Source: Synergistaceae bacterium
Lineage (GTDB): Bacteria > Synergistota > Synergistia > Synergistales > Aminobacteriaceae
Assembly (NCBI GenBank): GCA_031289165.1
Contig: JAITPZ010000183.1
Location: forward strand, 1 to 35,199
Reading direction: 5' to 3'
Length of the DNA: 35,199 nt
Below are positions 1-8,168 of this stretch, piece after piece; position 1 is the first letter of the stretch; each line of letters starts with the position of its first letter. Both the position numbers and the translations under genes were made by a program. The notes below the pieces were generated by a model. It was not told where the DNA came from. It saw only the letters and a program-made list of their open reading frames with translations, and did not search any database.

Positions 1-2
1 CG

Positions 3-353
3 CGCTACATCCTCGCCGGACCGGGGCGCTGGGGCAGCAGAAACCCCGCCATCGGCGTCCCCATCCAGTACGCCGACATCTACAACTGCGGCTGTCTGGT
101 GGAACTCAGCGCGCCGCAGTACAACTTCAACCCCGAGCTTTCCTACGGCTCCCACTTCTTCCTGGACATGGACTCCGACAACATCCTCTACCTCCCGGTG
201 TTCGCGGGGCAGAGCAACAACGTCTACGCCGCGGACTGGCTGGACAAACGGGAGTACGAGGTTGGCGAACATCCGGCGGTCCGCATCTACAAGGGAAACT
301 TCTTCGTCTTTCTGGACGGCGAAAGCGAACAGGGCCTGGTCTGCGAGGAGTAA
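3..353 (+). CDS. PEP/pyruvate-binding (PEP synthase/PPDK-like) protein, C-terminal part
   Basis: The frame is open from the window edge to a TAA at 351-353, so only the last 116 residues are seen. It begins with RYILAGPGRWGS and continues through GVPIQYADI, VELSAP and GSHFFLDMDSDN. The GPGRWGS, G(I/V)P and GSHFF motifs are typical of the C-terminal part of PEP/pyruvate-binding proteins related to phosphoenolpyruvate synthase, the long forms that lack the swivelling and TIM-barrel domains. A phosphotransfer role between ATP, pyruvate and PEP is inferred from the family. The catalytic ATP-grasp part lies outside the window, so activity cannot be judged. The next gene is on the opposite strand and converges on it. 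Confidence 0.7.
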   Translation, partial: RYILAGPGRWGSRNPAIGVPIQYADIYNCGCLVELSAPQYNFNPELSYGSHFFLDMDSDNILYLPVFAGQSNNVYAADWLDKREYEVGEHPAVRIYKGNFFVFLDGESEQGLVCEE

Positions 354-367
354 GATCGGTCACACTG

Positions 368-391
368 ACGGCTCGATGTGTTCGAGGCCCC
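368..391 (-). pseudogene. 24-bp echo of the 3' end of the downstream dehydrogenase gene
   Basis: These 24 bases are identical to 1670-1693, the last codons of the malate/lactate dehydrogenase gene. In the same minus-strand frame they read GLEHIEP, but here the frame continues two codons (S, V) before a stop. The similarity falls away on both sides. It looks like the remnant of a second copy of the dehydrogenase 3' end, left by duplication or recombination. It could also be a chance target of gene conversion. No larger part of a second dehydrogenase is visible. Confidence 0.5.
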
Positions 392-419
392 GGTGGTCGG
401 GATGAGAGCTTTTAATAAA

Positions 420-478
420 GGGGTGCAGAGGTCCGGGCCCCCTGCCGGAGCCTCAGGGTCTTTAAACGGCAGGGCTCG
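420..478. repeat. Dyad-rich intergenic element, probable divergent copy of the 65-bp repeat
   Basis: An 8-bp perfect inverted repeat (CCCTGCCG at 440-447, CGGCAGGG at 467-474) lies between two converging genes. The segment shares GCAGAG, GGCCC and CGGAGCCTC blocks, in the same order, with the repeats at 16395-16456 and 27515-27578. It may serve as a transcription barrier for both flanking genes, but there is no clean U-tract. The rest of 354-533 holds nothing else that is recognisable. Confidence 0.4.
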
Positions 479-533
479 GTATGGTCTCGATTCGGGGTTG
501 GGTTCGGAGTTGACGTCCTGCGGCTCGCGGGTT

Positions 534-1574
534 TCAGGAATGAAGCTGCGGCCCTTTGGTCAGTTTTTCCGCGAGAGCCCTTACGCGCTCGTCGGAGTCC
601 TCGCGGGCGGTCCTTAACGCCGCCTCGTAATGATCGTCCCGGCGGTTCCGCAGGGCGAAGAGCGCGTTGCGTTTCCACCTCCAGACGTCCTCGGGCTCGA
701 TGTACCAGAACTTTGGGGCTACCACGTCGCGGAGATAATCGTAGTCCATAGCCACGATCTTTTCCAGGGAGAGGGCGTCGGCCAGTTCCGTGAGGCCGGA
801 GAACTTCTCGTCCCCGGACAACTGGCCCCTGTTGAAGGGACAAACGTCCTGGCAGACGTCGCAGCCATAGACCCACTCGCCGATTTGGGCGCTGTGTTTT
901 TCAAACAGGGCTTCGTTGCGAGCCTTATTGGTCAGGAAGGATACGCAGGCGGTTCCACAGGTGGCGTAGGGCTCGGCCAGAGCGGATGTGGGGCAGTTCT
1001 TCACGCAGAGGTTGCAGCCGTCGGAACATGGCTTTTGTGTCGGGACGTGGATATATTCCATCTCCTCATCCGTCAGGAACACGACAAGCGAATACCAGGA
1101 GCCATGGTCTCCGTAAAAAAAATTGTTTCTGCGGATCGTGCCGATTCCGGCGGCCATCGCGGCCCAACGGCAGGAGGTTATTCCGTAATCGTGGCTCGAC
1201 GCGACCCGCAGGCCGAGTTCGTCCGTCATGTACCGCTCCAGCGTCGTTCGCGCGCGATAGCCATCGGATTGCGGGTTCCGTCTTTCGTCAAAGAGGTACG
1301 CCTTGCCTATCCGACCATCGAGGCCTTCGGGGACGCGATAGACGCCGTAGCGCCACGAACACACCACGACGGATCGCGCCCAAGGAAATTGCTGCCTGGG
1401 GTCGGCGAAGGCCATGAACCTTCCATACATTCCCTCGGACTCCGGGAACCGCCGGATGCGGGCGGCGACCTTTTCGCCATAGCCCTTCATCCTGTCCACG
1501 GCGATGATCCCGCACCTCTCGAAATTCAACGCGACAGCCCGTTCCGTAATTTTTAAAGCCAGCGTCCGTTCCAT
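534..1574 (-). CDS. QueG-like epoxyqueuosine reductase / double-cluster 4Fe-4S protein
   Basis: 346 residues. Two iron-sulfur clusters of the QueG type are visible: C183, C187, C190 and C194 in CSDGCNLCVKNCP, and C238, C241 and C245 in GCDVCQDVCPFN. The AGIGTIRRN...GSW segment near residues 142-160 corresponds to the QueG region that contacts cobalamin. The C-terminal 90 residues resemble the short HEAT-like tail. QueG reduces epoxyqueuosine to queuosine in tRNA anticodons. The protein departs somewhat from textbook QueG (extra residues in the first Cys motif, 346 against about 370-380 residues), so it could be a paralogous reductase of the same fold. ATG at 1572-1574 is preceded by AGAAGG at a 9-nt spacing. 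It is the last gene of the minus-strand run. Confidence 0.65.
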   Translation of the reverse strand: MERTLALKITERAVALNFERCGIIAVDRMKGYGEKVAARIRRFPESEGMYGRFMAFADPRQQFPWARSVVVCSWRYGVYRVPEGLDGRIGKAYLFDERRNPQSDGYRARTTLERYMTDELGLRVASSHDYGITSCRWAAMAAGIGTIRRNNFFYGDHGSWYSLVVFLTDEEMEYIHVPTQKPCSDGCNLCVKNCPTSALAEPYATCGTACVSFLTNKARNEALFEKHSAQIGEWVYGCDVCQDVCPFNRGQLSGDEKFSGLTELADALSLEKIVAMDYDYLRDVVAPKFWYIEPEDVWRWKRNALFALRNRRDDHYEAALRTAREDSDERVRALAEKLTKGPQLHS

Positions 1575-1667
1575 GTCGCACGACCTTCTCTGCTTTTTAT
1601 AAACTGCTCAAAAGTGGCGTACGCGAGCGATGGGCGTGGATCCGTCCTCCCAAAAAGACCGTCGCGC

Positions 1668-2768
1668 TTACGGCTCGATGTGTTCGAGGCCCCAGAGGTC
1701 GGCGTAGTCGTCGAGGCGCTTCCATGTCGCGGGGTCCAGCCAGATGCCCTCCTTCAGGGATTTTTCGCGACGCTCGTACTCCTTTTCCCCATGAGTGTAG
1801 ATGCGGTCGTGACCTGCTGCCAGCTGGCTGTTTTTCACGCGGTCGAGGATCCCGGCCACATGGGACTGAATCCGAGCCGGGTCTCCGAAGAGGTCCAGGC
1901 GCGTCGCCTGGAAGTAATGGCAGATTCCGCAGCCCTCCTGGTAGGTATCGTACGTGGCCGTTCCCATCGAGAGGCCGGCGGTCAGAAGCTCGACCAGCAT
2001 TCCGAGGCCGTAGCCCTTGTGCCCGCCGAGCGTCTCCGTCGCCCCGCCGAGGAAGAGCTGTCCGCCGAACGGGCTTTTGTCGAAACGATTGACCTCCGCC
2101 ACGCGAACCGCATCCGTCGTGTCTGCCCCCTGCTCGTCGACGGCCCAGCCCACAGGCATGACGCCGCCGCGCCGCGCCGCGACCTCGATCTTGCCGAGCG
2201 GCACGGTCGTGGTCGCCATGTCCACCGTGAAATGGGGTTTGCGCCCCGCGGGAATCGCCACGCATATGGGATTCGTGCCCAGAAGGCGCTCACGCCCGAA
2301 CGTTGGGATCGACGCGCGCAGGGTGTTGGTAAACGCCCACCCGATCATGCCCGCCTCGGCGGCCATCTCCGCCCAGTACGCGGCAATCCCGAAATGGCAG
2401 GAGTCGCGCACGACGGTCATGCAGGTTCCGCTCGTCCCCGCCTTTTCGATCGTTTTCTCCATCGCCGTTTTGGAGGTGGGAAACCCCGGCGCCCTGTTTC
2501 CCCGCACGACCAGAGAGATGGGCGTCTCATGAACGACCGTCGCCGTCGCCTTCGGGTCGTTTTTACCGTCCCGGACCTCTTCATGGTATATTTTGATGCG
2601 GGCCACGCCGTGCGACGCGTGTCCCCGCGCGTCCGCCTCCACGAGGACACTGGCCGTGACGTCGGCGCCTTCCCGCGGATAGCCCAGCCCCCGCTCCAGC
2701 ATGTTCGTCATGCCGGCGCAGAGCTTTTCGTAACTTATCGTGGTCCTTTCACCGGTCGCCTCCGCCAT
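1668..2768 (-). CDS. Malate/L-lactate dehydrogenase family (Ldh2/MdhII-type) oxidoreductase
   Basis: 366 residues, the usual length for this NAD(P)-dependent family, which is unrelated to classical LDH/MDH. Family signatures are GHASHGVARI (H50, H53), VRDSCHFGIAAYWA (H125), LGTNPICVAIPAG, and GHKGYGLGMLVELL near the cofactor site. Members reduce 2-oxo acids (pyruvate, oxaloacetate, 2,3-diketogulonate, ureidoglycolate), so the substrate cannot be read from sequence. It follows the butyrate kinase gene on the same strand but is separated from it by a MITE and two hairpins, so it may be expressed independently. The 3' end of the gene is echoed at 368-391. A role in redox balancing during fermentation is inference. 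Confidence 0.85.
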   Translation of the reverse strand: MAEATGERTTISYEKLCAGMTNMLERGLGYPREGADVTASVLVEADARGHASHGVARIKIYHEEVRDGKNDPKATATVVHETPISLVVRGNRAPGFPTSKTAMEKTIEKAGTSGTCMTVVRDSCHFGIAAYWAEMAAEAGMIGWAFTNTLRASIPTFGRERLLGTNPICVAIPAGRKPHFTVDMATTTVPLGKIEVAARRGGVMPVGWAVDEQGADTTDAVRVAEVNRFDKSPFGGQLFLGGATETLGGHKGYGLGMLVELLTAGLSMGTATYDTYQEGCGICHYFQATRLDLFGDPARIQSHVAGILDRVKNSQLAAGHDRIYTHGEKEYERREKSLKEGIWLDPATWKRLDDYADLWGLEHIEP

Positions 2769-2810
2769 ATTGGCAAAGCCTCCTTTAGATCTTCCTGAAA
2801 TCCGAAAGAC

Positions 2811-2854
2811 TTGGGGCTCTGCCCCAAACCTCGCAAAGGGTCCGTAGACCCTTT
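2811..2854 (-). terminator. Two adjacent terminator-like hairpins between buk and dehydrogenase gene
   Basis: Two compact perfect hairpins: TTGGGGC-TCT-GCCCCAA (2811-2827) and AAAGGGTC-CGTA-GACCCTTT (2835-2854). Both lie between the end of the butyrate kinase gene and the start of the dehydrogenase gene on the minus strand. They could stop or attenuate read-through from the butyrate kinase gene. U-tracts are short (CTTT), so a role as RNA stabilisers or REP-like elements is an alternative. Confidence 0.5.
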
Positions 2855-2883
2855 GATCCCGTCAATAAAGCAAAAGACAGAGA

Positions 2884-2987
2884 TATAGTGGTTTAAATTA
2901 AGTTTACTATAAGAGGCTAAAAGTTTTCCTCGACAGTGAGCCGTTTTCAGCTATTCTAACTTCAGGCTTTTTAATTGAATTCACTAT
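2884..2987 (+). repeat. MITE-like 105-bp repeat, copy 1
   Basis: It starts TATAGTGG and ends CACTAT, giving short terminal inverted repeats. The interior matches the copies at 15307-15412, 31138-31242 and (inverted) 29393-29497, including the block GACAGTGAGCCGTTTT. The right end stops one base before the stop codon of the butyrate kinase gene. It has no coding capacity. It is much more AT-rich than the neighbouring genes. Confidence 0.8.
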
Positions 2988-2988
2988 G

Positions 2989-4050
2989 TTACGCGCCGTA
3001 TTTTTTAGGTGTTTCGCGGTTCGTCAGGACGCGCCAGGCGCCCTCGGCCAGGGCCTGCATCTCGTCCTCGCCGGGATAGCGCAGGATGGGCGCGATGAAG
3101 CTCGTCCGGGATGTTATGCGTTCGCAAAGTTTGTCGCTGTAAGCCAGGCCGCCGGTCAGGACGATCGCGTCGAGCTCTCCCTTCAGGACGGCCGCGCAGC
3201 CCCCGATCTCCTTCGAAATTTGCAGGACCATGGCCTCGAACACGAGAACGGCTTTCGCGTCGCCGTTCGCGATGAGCTTCTCGACCTCGCGCATGTCGTT
3301 GGTCCCCAGATGCGCGACCAGTCCGCCCCGGCCGTTGATCATCTTCCCGATTTCCTGGCGGGTGTATCTGCCGCCGAAGCACAGATCGGCCACTCCGCCC
3401 ACCGGCAGGCTGCCCGCCCGCTCGGGCGACATCGGGCCCTCGCCGTCCAGGGCGTTGTTAACGTCGATGACGCGCCCTTTCGCGTGCGCCCCGACGGAAA
3501 CCCCGCCGCCCATGTGCGCGACGACGAGGTTGCACTCCTCGTAGTTCTTTTTCAGGTCGGCGGCCGCGCGGCGCGCCACGGCCTTCTGGTTGAGCGCGTG
3601 GAAGATGGAGAGGCGCGGAAGCTCCGGCAGGCCCGAGATTCGCGCCTCGTCCACCAGCTCGTCCACGACGACGGGATCGACGATGAAGGCCGGAATGTTC
3701 CCCGCGGCCGCCGCGAACCGGACGGCCAGCGGCGCTCCGAGGTTGCTGGCGTGAGCGGCATTTTTCAGGTCCTCCAGCATTTGGCCGCTGACGGTATACG
3801 TTCCGCTCTCTATGGGCTTCAGCAGTCCGCCGCGCCCCACGACGGCGGCGAAGTCCACGGGCTTCACCCCTTTGGCGTCGAGCGTCTTCGAGATTTCATC
3901 GAAGCGGAACTGCTCCTGGTCCATGACGTTGGCGTATCGAGCGAGGTCGGATGCTTCGTAACGCTGAGTTTCGGTCCACAGGCATTTCGTGTCCTCGAAA
4001 AGCGCGATCTTCGTACTCGTCGAGCCGGGGTTGATGGCAAAAATGTTCAT
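2989..4050 (-). CDS. buk: Butyrate kinase (first of two)
   Basis: 353 residues of the acetokinase/ASKHA fold. The N-terminal phosphate loop NPGSTSTK (7-14), VVGRGGLL, the AHMGGGVSVGAH adenine/phosphate region and VLTGGLAY are all present. It catalyses butyryl phosphate + ADP = butyrate + ATP, the last, ATP-forming step of butyrate or branched-chain acid production. It lies 97 nt downstream of ptb with an intrinsic terminator in the gap, so it may be expressed less than ptb or only by read-through. A second, divergent butyrate kinase lies on the other side of ptb. Substrate preference (butyrate, isobutyrate, isovalerate) cannot be determined. A MITE abuts its stop codon. Confidence 0.92.
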   Translation of the reverse strand: MNIFAINPGSTSTKIALFEDTKCLWTETQRYEASDLARYANVMDQEQFRFDEISKTLDAKGVKPVDFAAVVGRGGLLKPIESGTYTVSGQMLEDLKNAAHASNLGAPLAVRFAAAAGNIPAFIVDPVVVDELVDEARISGLPELPRLSIFHALNQKAVARRAAADLKKNYEECNLVVAHMGGGVSVGAHAKGRVIDVNNALDGEGPMSPERAGSLPVGGVADLCFGGRYTRQEIGKMINGRGGLVAHLGTNDMREVEKLIANGDAKAVLVFEAMVLQISKEIGGCAAVLKGELDAIVLTGGLAYSDKLCERITSRTSFIAPILRYPGEDEMQALAEGAWRVLTNRETPKKYGA

Positions 4051-4105
4051 CCCTCAAACTCTCCTTTCGTGTAAAAATTTCAGCATGAAAAGTCAGTATT
4101 GATAC

Positions 4106-4131
4106 AAAAAGGGGAGATAACCGCTCTCCCC
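4106..4131 (-). terminator. Intrinsic terminator after ptb
   Basis: On the minus strand a 7-bp perfect stem (GGGGAGA / TCTCCCC, loop of 7) is followed directly by TTTTTG. It sits 17 nt after the ptb stop and before the downstream butyrate kinase gene, so it would end or attenuate the upstream aminotransferase-buk-ptb transcript. Confidence 0.75.
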
Positions 4132-4147
4132 GGGTTTTGCGCTGCCG

Positions 4148-5077
4148 TTACGCGTGATGGGCGATCATGACGCCCGCCGCGATGGAAAGCATCTTCGCGC
4201 GCGGGGAGTCCGCGCGGCTGGTCAGGATGACGGGCGCCGCGGCGCCAATGATGATTCCCGCAGTGTCGTTCTTCGAGAAGTAGACGATGGCCTTCGCGAG
4301 CATGTTCCCCGCGTCGATATGGGGAACGAGCAGAATATCCGCCTTTCCGGCGACGGGAGAGTCGATCTTCTTGATTTTGGCGGCCTCTTCATTTACGGCG
4401 TTATCGAGGGCCAGAGGGCCGTCCACGACGCAGTTTTTGATCTGCCCGCGCTGGCCCATCTGCACGAGCGCCGCGGCGTCGAGCGTACAGGGCATGTCCG
4501 GGTTGACGAGTTCCACGGCCGCGAGGCACGCGACCCTGGGGCACTCCACACCGAGCGCGCGGGCGAAGTTGACGGTGTTCTGAATGATATCGGCCTTCTG
4601 CTTCAGGTCGGGGTAGGTATTGAACGCCGCGTCGGCGACAAAAAGAATGCGGTCGTAGCCCTCGATCCCATGAAAGTAGCAGTGCGAGATGACCTTGCCG
4701 CTGCGGAGCCCGACCTCTTTGTTCAACATGCCGCGCAGGAAGTGGTCGGTGTGAAGCTGTCCCTTCATGTAGATGTCGGCGCGCTTCGAGGAAACCTCCG
4801 CCACGGCGACGAGGCCGCACTTCGCCTCGCTCTTCTCGTCGATGATCGTGTAATCGCCCTCTTTGGCCCCGGCCTCGGCGATGCAGGCTTTGACCCTTGT
4901 CGCGTCACCGACCAGCGTGGCCTCGACGAGTCCGGCTCTGCGCGCCTCCTCGACCGCCGAAATCAGGCCGACATCCTCCGCCATCGCGACGGAAACACGC
5001 TTTTTCCCCCTGGCCGCGCAAAGCTTTTTGGCCTCCTCGATCATCTGCGAAAGCGAACGAATCTGTTCCATATCCAA
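4148..5077 (-). CDS. ptb: Phosphate butyryltransferase
   Basis: 309 residues, the usual length of Ptb in the phosphotransacetylase (PTA/PTB) family. The sequence is collinear with Ptb throughout. The late motif GAAAPVILTSRADSPRAK is the family's phosphate/acyl-binding segment. It converts butyryl-CoA and phosphate to butyryl phosphate and CoA and supplies the butyrate kinases on either side. ATG at 5075-5077 begins MDMEQIRSLSQM. It lies 44 nt after the upstream butyrate kinase gene on the same strand, in an apparent operon. In amino-acid fermenters such pairs also act on isobutyryl- and isovaleryl-CoA, which is a possible role here. Confidence 0.92.
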   Translation of the reverse strand: MDMEQIRSLSQMIEEAKKLCAARGKKRVSVAMAEDVGLISAVEEARRAGLVEATLVGDATRVKACIAEAGAKEGDYTIIDEKSEAKCGLVAVAEVSSKRADIYMKGQLHTDHFLRGMLNKEVGLRSGKVISHCYFHGIEGYDRILFVADAAFNTYPDLKQKADIIQNTVNFARALGVECPRVACLAAVELVNPDMPCTLDAAALVQMGQRGQIKNCVVDGPLALDNAVNEEAAKIKKIDSPVAGKADILLVPHIDAGNMLAKAIVYFSKNDTAGIIIGAAAPVILTSRADSPRAKMLSIAAGVMIAHHA

Positions 5078-5121
5078 AGACCTCCAAATATATTATTGTG
5101 TAGTTTATTTTTATTATTGCT

Positions 5122-6213
5122 TCAATTCTTCGGGGCGTAGTCCCCGTAGCTTTTGGGCTTTTCATCCTCGGCCAGGACGCGGAGAGCTCCCTCGGCCAGG
5201 GCCAGCATCTCGTCCTCGCCTGCGTAGACGAGGCAGGGGGCGATCCACTGCACGCGTTCCTGCACGAGGCGGACAAACTCGGAATCGTAGGAAATTCCGC
5301 CCGTGAAGAGGATCGCGTCGACCTTTTCCCCCACTGAAACGGCCTGAGCGCCGATCTCCTTCGCGACCTGCCAGGCCAGAGCACGGTAGACCAAGGCCGC
5401 CTTTTCGTCCCCCTTTTCGATCATGCCGCGGGCCTCGCGCATGTCGCTGGTTCCAAGATAAGCCAGAAGTCCCCCCCTGGCCACGATCTTTTGTCTGAAA
5501 CTCTCCTCGGTATACTGCCCGCCGAAACACAGATCCACCACCCCGCCGACGGGGAGGCCGCCGGTGCGCGAGGGGGAAAACGGTCCGAAGTCGGTGCCGT
5601 TGCTCGTGTCCGCGATGCGCCCTCTGCGGTGCGCCACGACGCTGATTCCCCCGCCCAGGTGGGCGACGACGACGCAGAGCTCGTCCCAGGGAACATTCAG
5701 GTCGCGAGCCGCGCGACGCACGGTGGCCTTGATGTTGAGCGCGTGCGAGAAGGACGCTTTCGGGAGATCGGGCAGTCCCGAAAGCCTGGCCTCCGGCATC
5801 ATTTCATCGACGCAGACGGGGTCCACGATAAAGGCAGGGACGCCCCACCGGGCGGCCAGCGCCTTCGCCAGCATTCCGCCGAGGTTCGAGGCGTGTTCCC
5901 AGGGTCTGCCGACCTTCAGGCGCTCGACGAGAAGGTCGTCCACCCGAAACGTTCCTCCGGGAAGGGGGTCGATGATGCCCCCTCGCCCGACGACGGCATC
6001 CGTGACCTCGGGGCACTCCTCGCAGGCGTGTTTGTCGACGACGTCCCGGATCGTGTTCAGCCTGAAATCGAACTGCTCCGTGACGGAACCGAAGGGCGCA
6101 AGCTCCTCGCCCGTATGCCGGATGGTCTCGTTCCAGATTATCGTCGTTCCGGAAAACTTCGCGACCTTCGTGCTTGTGGACCCCGGATTGACGGTTAAAA
6201 CCGAAAATGGCAT
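5122..6213 (-). CDS. Butyrate kinase (second, divergent paralogue)
   Basis: 363 residues with the same acetokinase-fold signature as the gene at 2989-4050: NPGSTSTK (9-16), VVGRGGII, AHLGGGISVVAH and LFTGGISY. It is clearly a paralogue and not a recent duplicate, since many positions differ. It is the second gene after the aminotransferase (59-nt gap) and precedes ptb. Two kinases around one transferase suggest different acyl-phosphate preferences or different expression. Catalytic motifs are intact in both, so neither looks decayed. Confidence 0.9.
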   Translation of the reverse strand: MPFSVLTVNPGSTSTKVAKFSGTTIIWNETIRHTGEELAPFGSVTEQFDFRLNTIRDVVDKHACEECPEVTDAVVGRGGIIDPLPGGTFRVDDLLVERLKVGRPWEHASNLGGMLAKALAARWGVPAFIVDPVCVDEMMPEARLSGLPDLPKASFSHALNIKATVRRAARDLNVPWDELCVVVAHLGGGISVVAHRRGRIADTSNGTDFGPFSPSRTGGLPVGGVVDLCFGGQYTEESFRQKIVARGGLLAYLGTSDMREARGMIEKGDEKAALVYRALAWQVAKEIGAQAVSVGEKVDAILFTGGISYDSEFVRLVQERVQWIAPCLVYAGEDEMLALAEGALRVLAEDEKPKSYGDYAPKN

Positions 6214-6272
6214 ATCCCCGTTACCTCCTGAACTCCTGAATTTTCTGCTTTTTATACTGTCTCGTTCGGGCC

Positions 6273-7097
6273 CTATTCAAGCCACTCCTCGATATGTTCG
6301 AGGTAAAGATCGAAAAGGCGCTTTGTCCACGGGCCCGGATGTCCATCGCCGATTATCTGGGAGCCGACGCGGACGACGGGAAGAATTTTTTTGACGCTGC
6401 CCGTGATGAACGCCTCGGTCGCCTGCGGCAGCTCGGTCAGCAGGGGGCAGCGCTCCTCGACGTTCAGCTCGACGCGGCGCGCCAGGTCGATAATGGCCTG
6501 TCGCGTGGTGCCCTTCAGAACGCGGGGGAGTGGGGCCGTCGCCAGCGTATTCCCGACGCAGAGGAAAAAGGAGCTGTGCCCGCTCTCCGTGATTTCGCCG
6601 CCGGGGCAGTAGAGAATTTCCGCGTGCTCGTCGTGGGGCGACAGGGTGTAGGCCCTGCGGTAGTCGATGCTCTTGGTCGCCGGGTCTTCCCGTTCGTCGT
6701 CGACGGGCTCGAGGCGGATGCCGTTCTCGTAAAACGACGCGGGAGGCAGTTCCAGTTCCTCGAAGGTGACGAAAAAACGTGGATCGGTGAAGCCGCGCAC
6801 ACGGTCGAACACGTCCCCTCCGGAGAGGTAGACCTTGATCAAAAGCTCCCCGTCCAGCCGCGCGACGCCCTCCCGGACGATTTCCCGCATCTCGCCGATC
6901 CCGAGCGGCGGATGGATATACGAGTTCTTCGCGCCCGTCAAAAGGCGCTCCAGATGGGGTGTCAGCATGAGAGCCCGCCTTCGGTGCGTGCTTATGGACT
7001 CGAAAACGCCGATGCCCCGCTGAATGATGAGGTCCGTCACGGGAAGCAGCGCCTCCGACGGACTGACGAACCTGCCGTTGACATAACACAGTCTCAT
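6273..7097 (-). CDS. Class IV (fold-type IV) PLP aminotransferase, BCAT/D-amino-acid aminotransferase/ADC lyase family
   Basis: 274 residues. The N-terminus MRLCYVNGRFVSPSEALLPV and the QRGIGVFESI motif are typical of the family. The PLP lysine is K142 in ATKSIDYRRAY, followed by the GEITESGHSSFFL phosphate-binding glutamate region (E171) and the GTTRQAI motif near 216. Fold-type IV members include branched-chain aminotransferase, D-amino-acid aminotransferase and aminodeoxychorismate lyase; the sequence does not decide between them. Its position at the head of the butyrate kinase-ptb operon favours an amino-acid degradation role, transaminating an amino acid whose 2-oxo acid would feed acyl-CoA formation. 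That is inference. A strong promoter and a leader hairpin lie just upstream. Confidence 0.75.
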   Translation of the reverse strand: MRLCYVNGRFVSPSEALLPVTDLIIQRGIGVFESISTHRRRALMLTPHLERLLTGAKNSYIHPPLGIGEMREIVREGVARLDGELLIKVYLSGGDVFDRVRGFTDPRFFVTFEELELPPASFYENGIRLEPVDDEREDPATKSIDYRRAYTLSPHDEHAEILYCPGGEITESGHSSFFLCVGNTLATAPLPRVLKGTTRQAIIDLARRVELNVEERCPLLTELPQATEAFITGSVKKILPVVRVGSQIIGDGHPGPWTKRLFDLYLEHIEEWLE

Positions 7098-7120
7098 AAT
7101 CCTCGAACCCTCCGGGCGAA

Positions 7121-7140
7121 TCCGCCGGAAGTCCGGCGGA
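7121..7140 (-). promoter_or_regulatory. Leader hairpin ahead of the aminotransferase operon
   Basis: TCCGCCGGA-AG-TCCGGCGGA is a 9-bp perfect inverted repeat with a 2-nt centre. It lies in the 5' leader between the promoter at 7160-7188 and the start codon at 7097. It could be an mRNA stabiliser or a binding site for a dimeric regulator. No U-tract follows it, so it is not a standard terminator. Confidence 0.4.
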
Positions 7141-7159
7141 ACTTATGAAAGACACAGCA

Positions 7160-7188
7160 ATAGTGTTACGATTCGCGCCCTCTGTCAA
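7160..7188 (-). promoter_or_regulatory. Sigma70-type promoter of the aminotransferase-buk-ptb operon
   Basis: On the minus strand TTGACA (7183-7188) and CACTAT (7160-7165) are separated by exactly 17 bp. The hexamers lie about 60-90 bp upstream of the aminotransferase start. The -35 is consensus and the -10 is moderate. Confidence 0.6.
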
Positions 7189-7214
7189 GCGGGAAGTTCG
7201 AAAAAACATTTATG

Positions 7215-8168
7215 TCAGAAGCGGCTCTGCCTTTCTCCCCGCTCCGGCCTCTGTCTTTTCGCCCCCGCCCTGAGAAGGCGGCGGGCGACGTTCCCGCAGT
7301 TTCGGGCCAGGGCGCAGTCGAGGGCGGAGTTCCCCTCGTCGTCCACGGTGTTGACGTCGGCCCCCGCTTCCAGAAGCGCGTGGGCGTAGCCCGGCGTATC
7401 CCCGATGACGGCGGCAAAAAGCAGAGGCGTCCATCCGCCGCCCACGGCGACATTGGCGTCGGCCCCGTTTTTCAGCAGTTCTTCGACGATCGGCAGGCTT
7501 TTGCGGGGACCGCACAGGGCGTAGAGAAGAGGCGTCCAGCCCTCGCGTCCCTCCTGTTTGCCCGCGGCGTTGACGTCGGCCCCGGCGCGAATCAGCCCGT
7601 GGACGACGTCCGACGAAGATCCGAGGGCCGCCGCGAAGAACAGGGGCGTGAGGTCGTCCGTCGTCCGGGCGTTTACGCCGGCCCCGGCCGCGATCAGCGC
7701 GGAGATGAGCGCCGCGTTTCGGTCGGGCTCCATCACGGCGAAAAAGAGGGGCGTCCACTTCATTCGCCGCGAAGAATAACAGACGGCGCTGACGCTGGCG
7801 CCGCTTTCGACGATCAGCGCCGCCGTCTCCACGCGCCGCCGTTCCCGCTCGAGGAAGCTCCTGAGGTCGCCCCCGGGGTCGTGGGTCTCGGCCTCGAGCG
7901 CCCACATCAGGGCGGTCATTCCGTCGTGAGTCTCCGCGTCGACGTCGGCCCCCGCATCGAGCAGGGCGCGAACGATCTCCGGATCGTCGTTCAGAAGAGC
8001 GGCGAACATCAGAGGGGTGAAGCCGTTCGCTCCCCTCTCGCTGACGTCGGCTCCGTTCCGAATCGCCGACAGGACCGTCGCCTTCCATTCGGACGCGTTC
8101 TGTCCGGAAATATTTTGTTCAGGAACGGACAGCAACTCCAAAAGAGATTTTTTTCCGACGTCGCCCAA
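7215..8168 (-). CDS. Ankyrin-repeat protein
   Basis: 317 residues made of roughly seven to eight ankyrin repeats from about residue 25 to the end. Repeats show the G-x-TPL-x-A-A and LL-x-x-GA-x-(V/P)-N consensus, for example GFTPLMFAAL, ALLDAGADVDA, WTPLLFAAVIGD and LLEAGADVNTVDDEG. There is no signal peptide and no other domain, so a cytoplasmic protein-interaction role is likely and the partner is unknown. The start is a TTG at 8166-8168, chosen because a strong ribosome site (GGGAGGAGG) lies just upstream and no ATG is well placed. It is divergent from the cyclophilin gene; the 127-bp gap holds both promoters, neither of which is clear. Confidence 0.85.
   Translation of the reverse strand: MGDVGKKSLLELLSVPEQNISGQNASEWKATVLSAIRNGADVSERGANGFTPLMFAALLNDDPEIVRALLDAGADVDAETHDGMTALMWALEAETHDPGGDLRSFLERERRRVETAALIVESGASVSAVCYSSRRMKWTPLFFAVMEPDRNAALISALIAAGAGVNARTTDDLTPLFFAAALGSSSDVVHGLIRAGADVNAAGKQEGREGWTPLLYALCGPRKSLPIVEELLKNGADANVAVGGGWTPLLFAAVIGDTPGYAHALLEAGADVNTVDDEGNSALDCALARNCGNVARRLLRAGAKRQRPERGERQSRF

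Noticed and set aside
412..876. Long minus-strand frame overlapping the QueG-like gene
   Set aside because: Arg/Pro-rich shadow of the QueG-like reading frame; no protein features.
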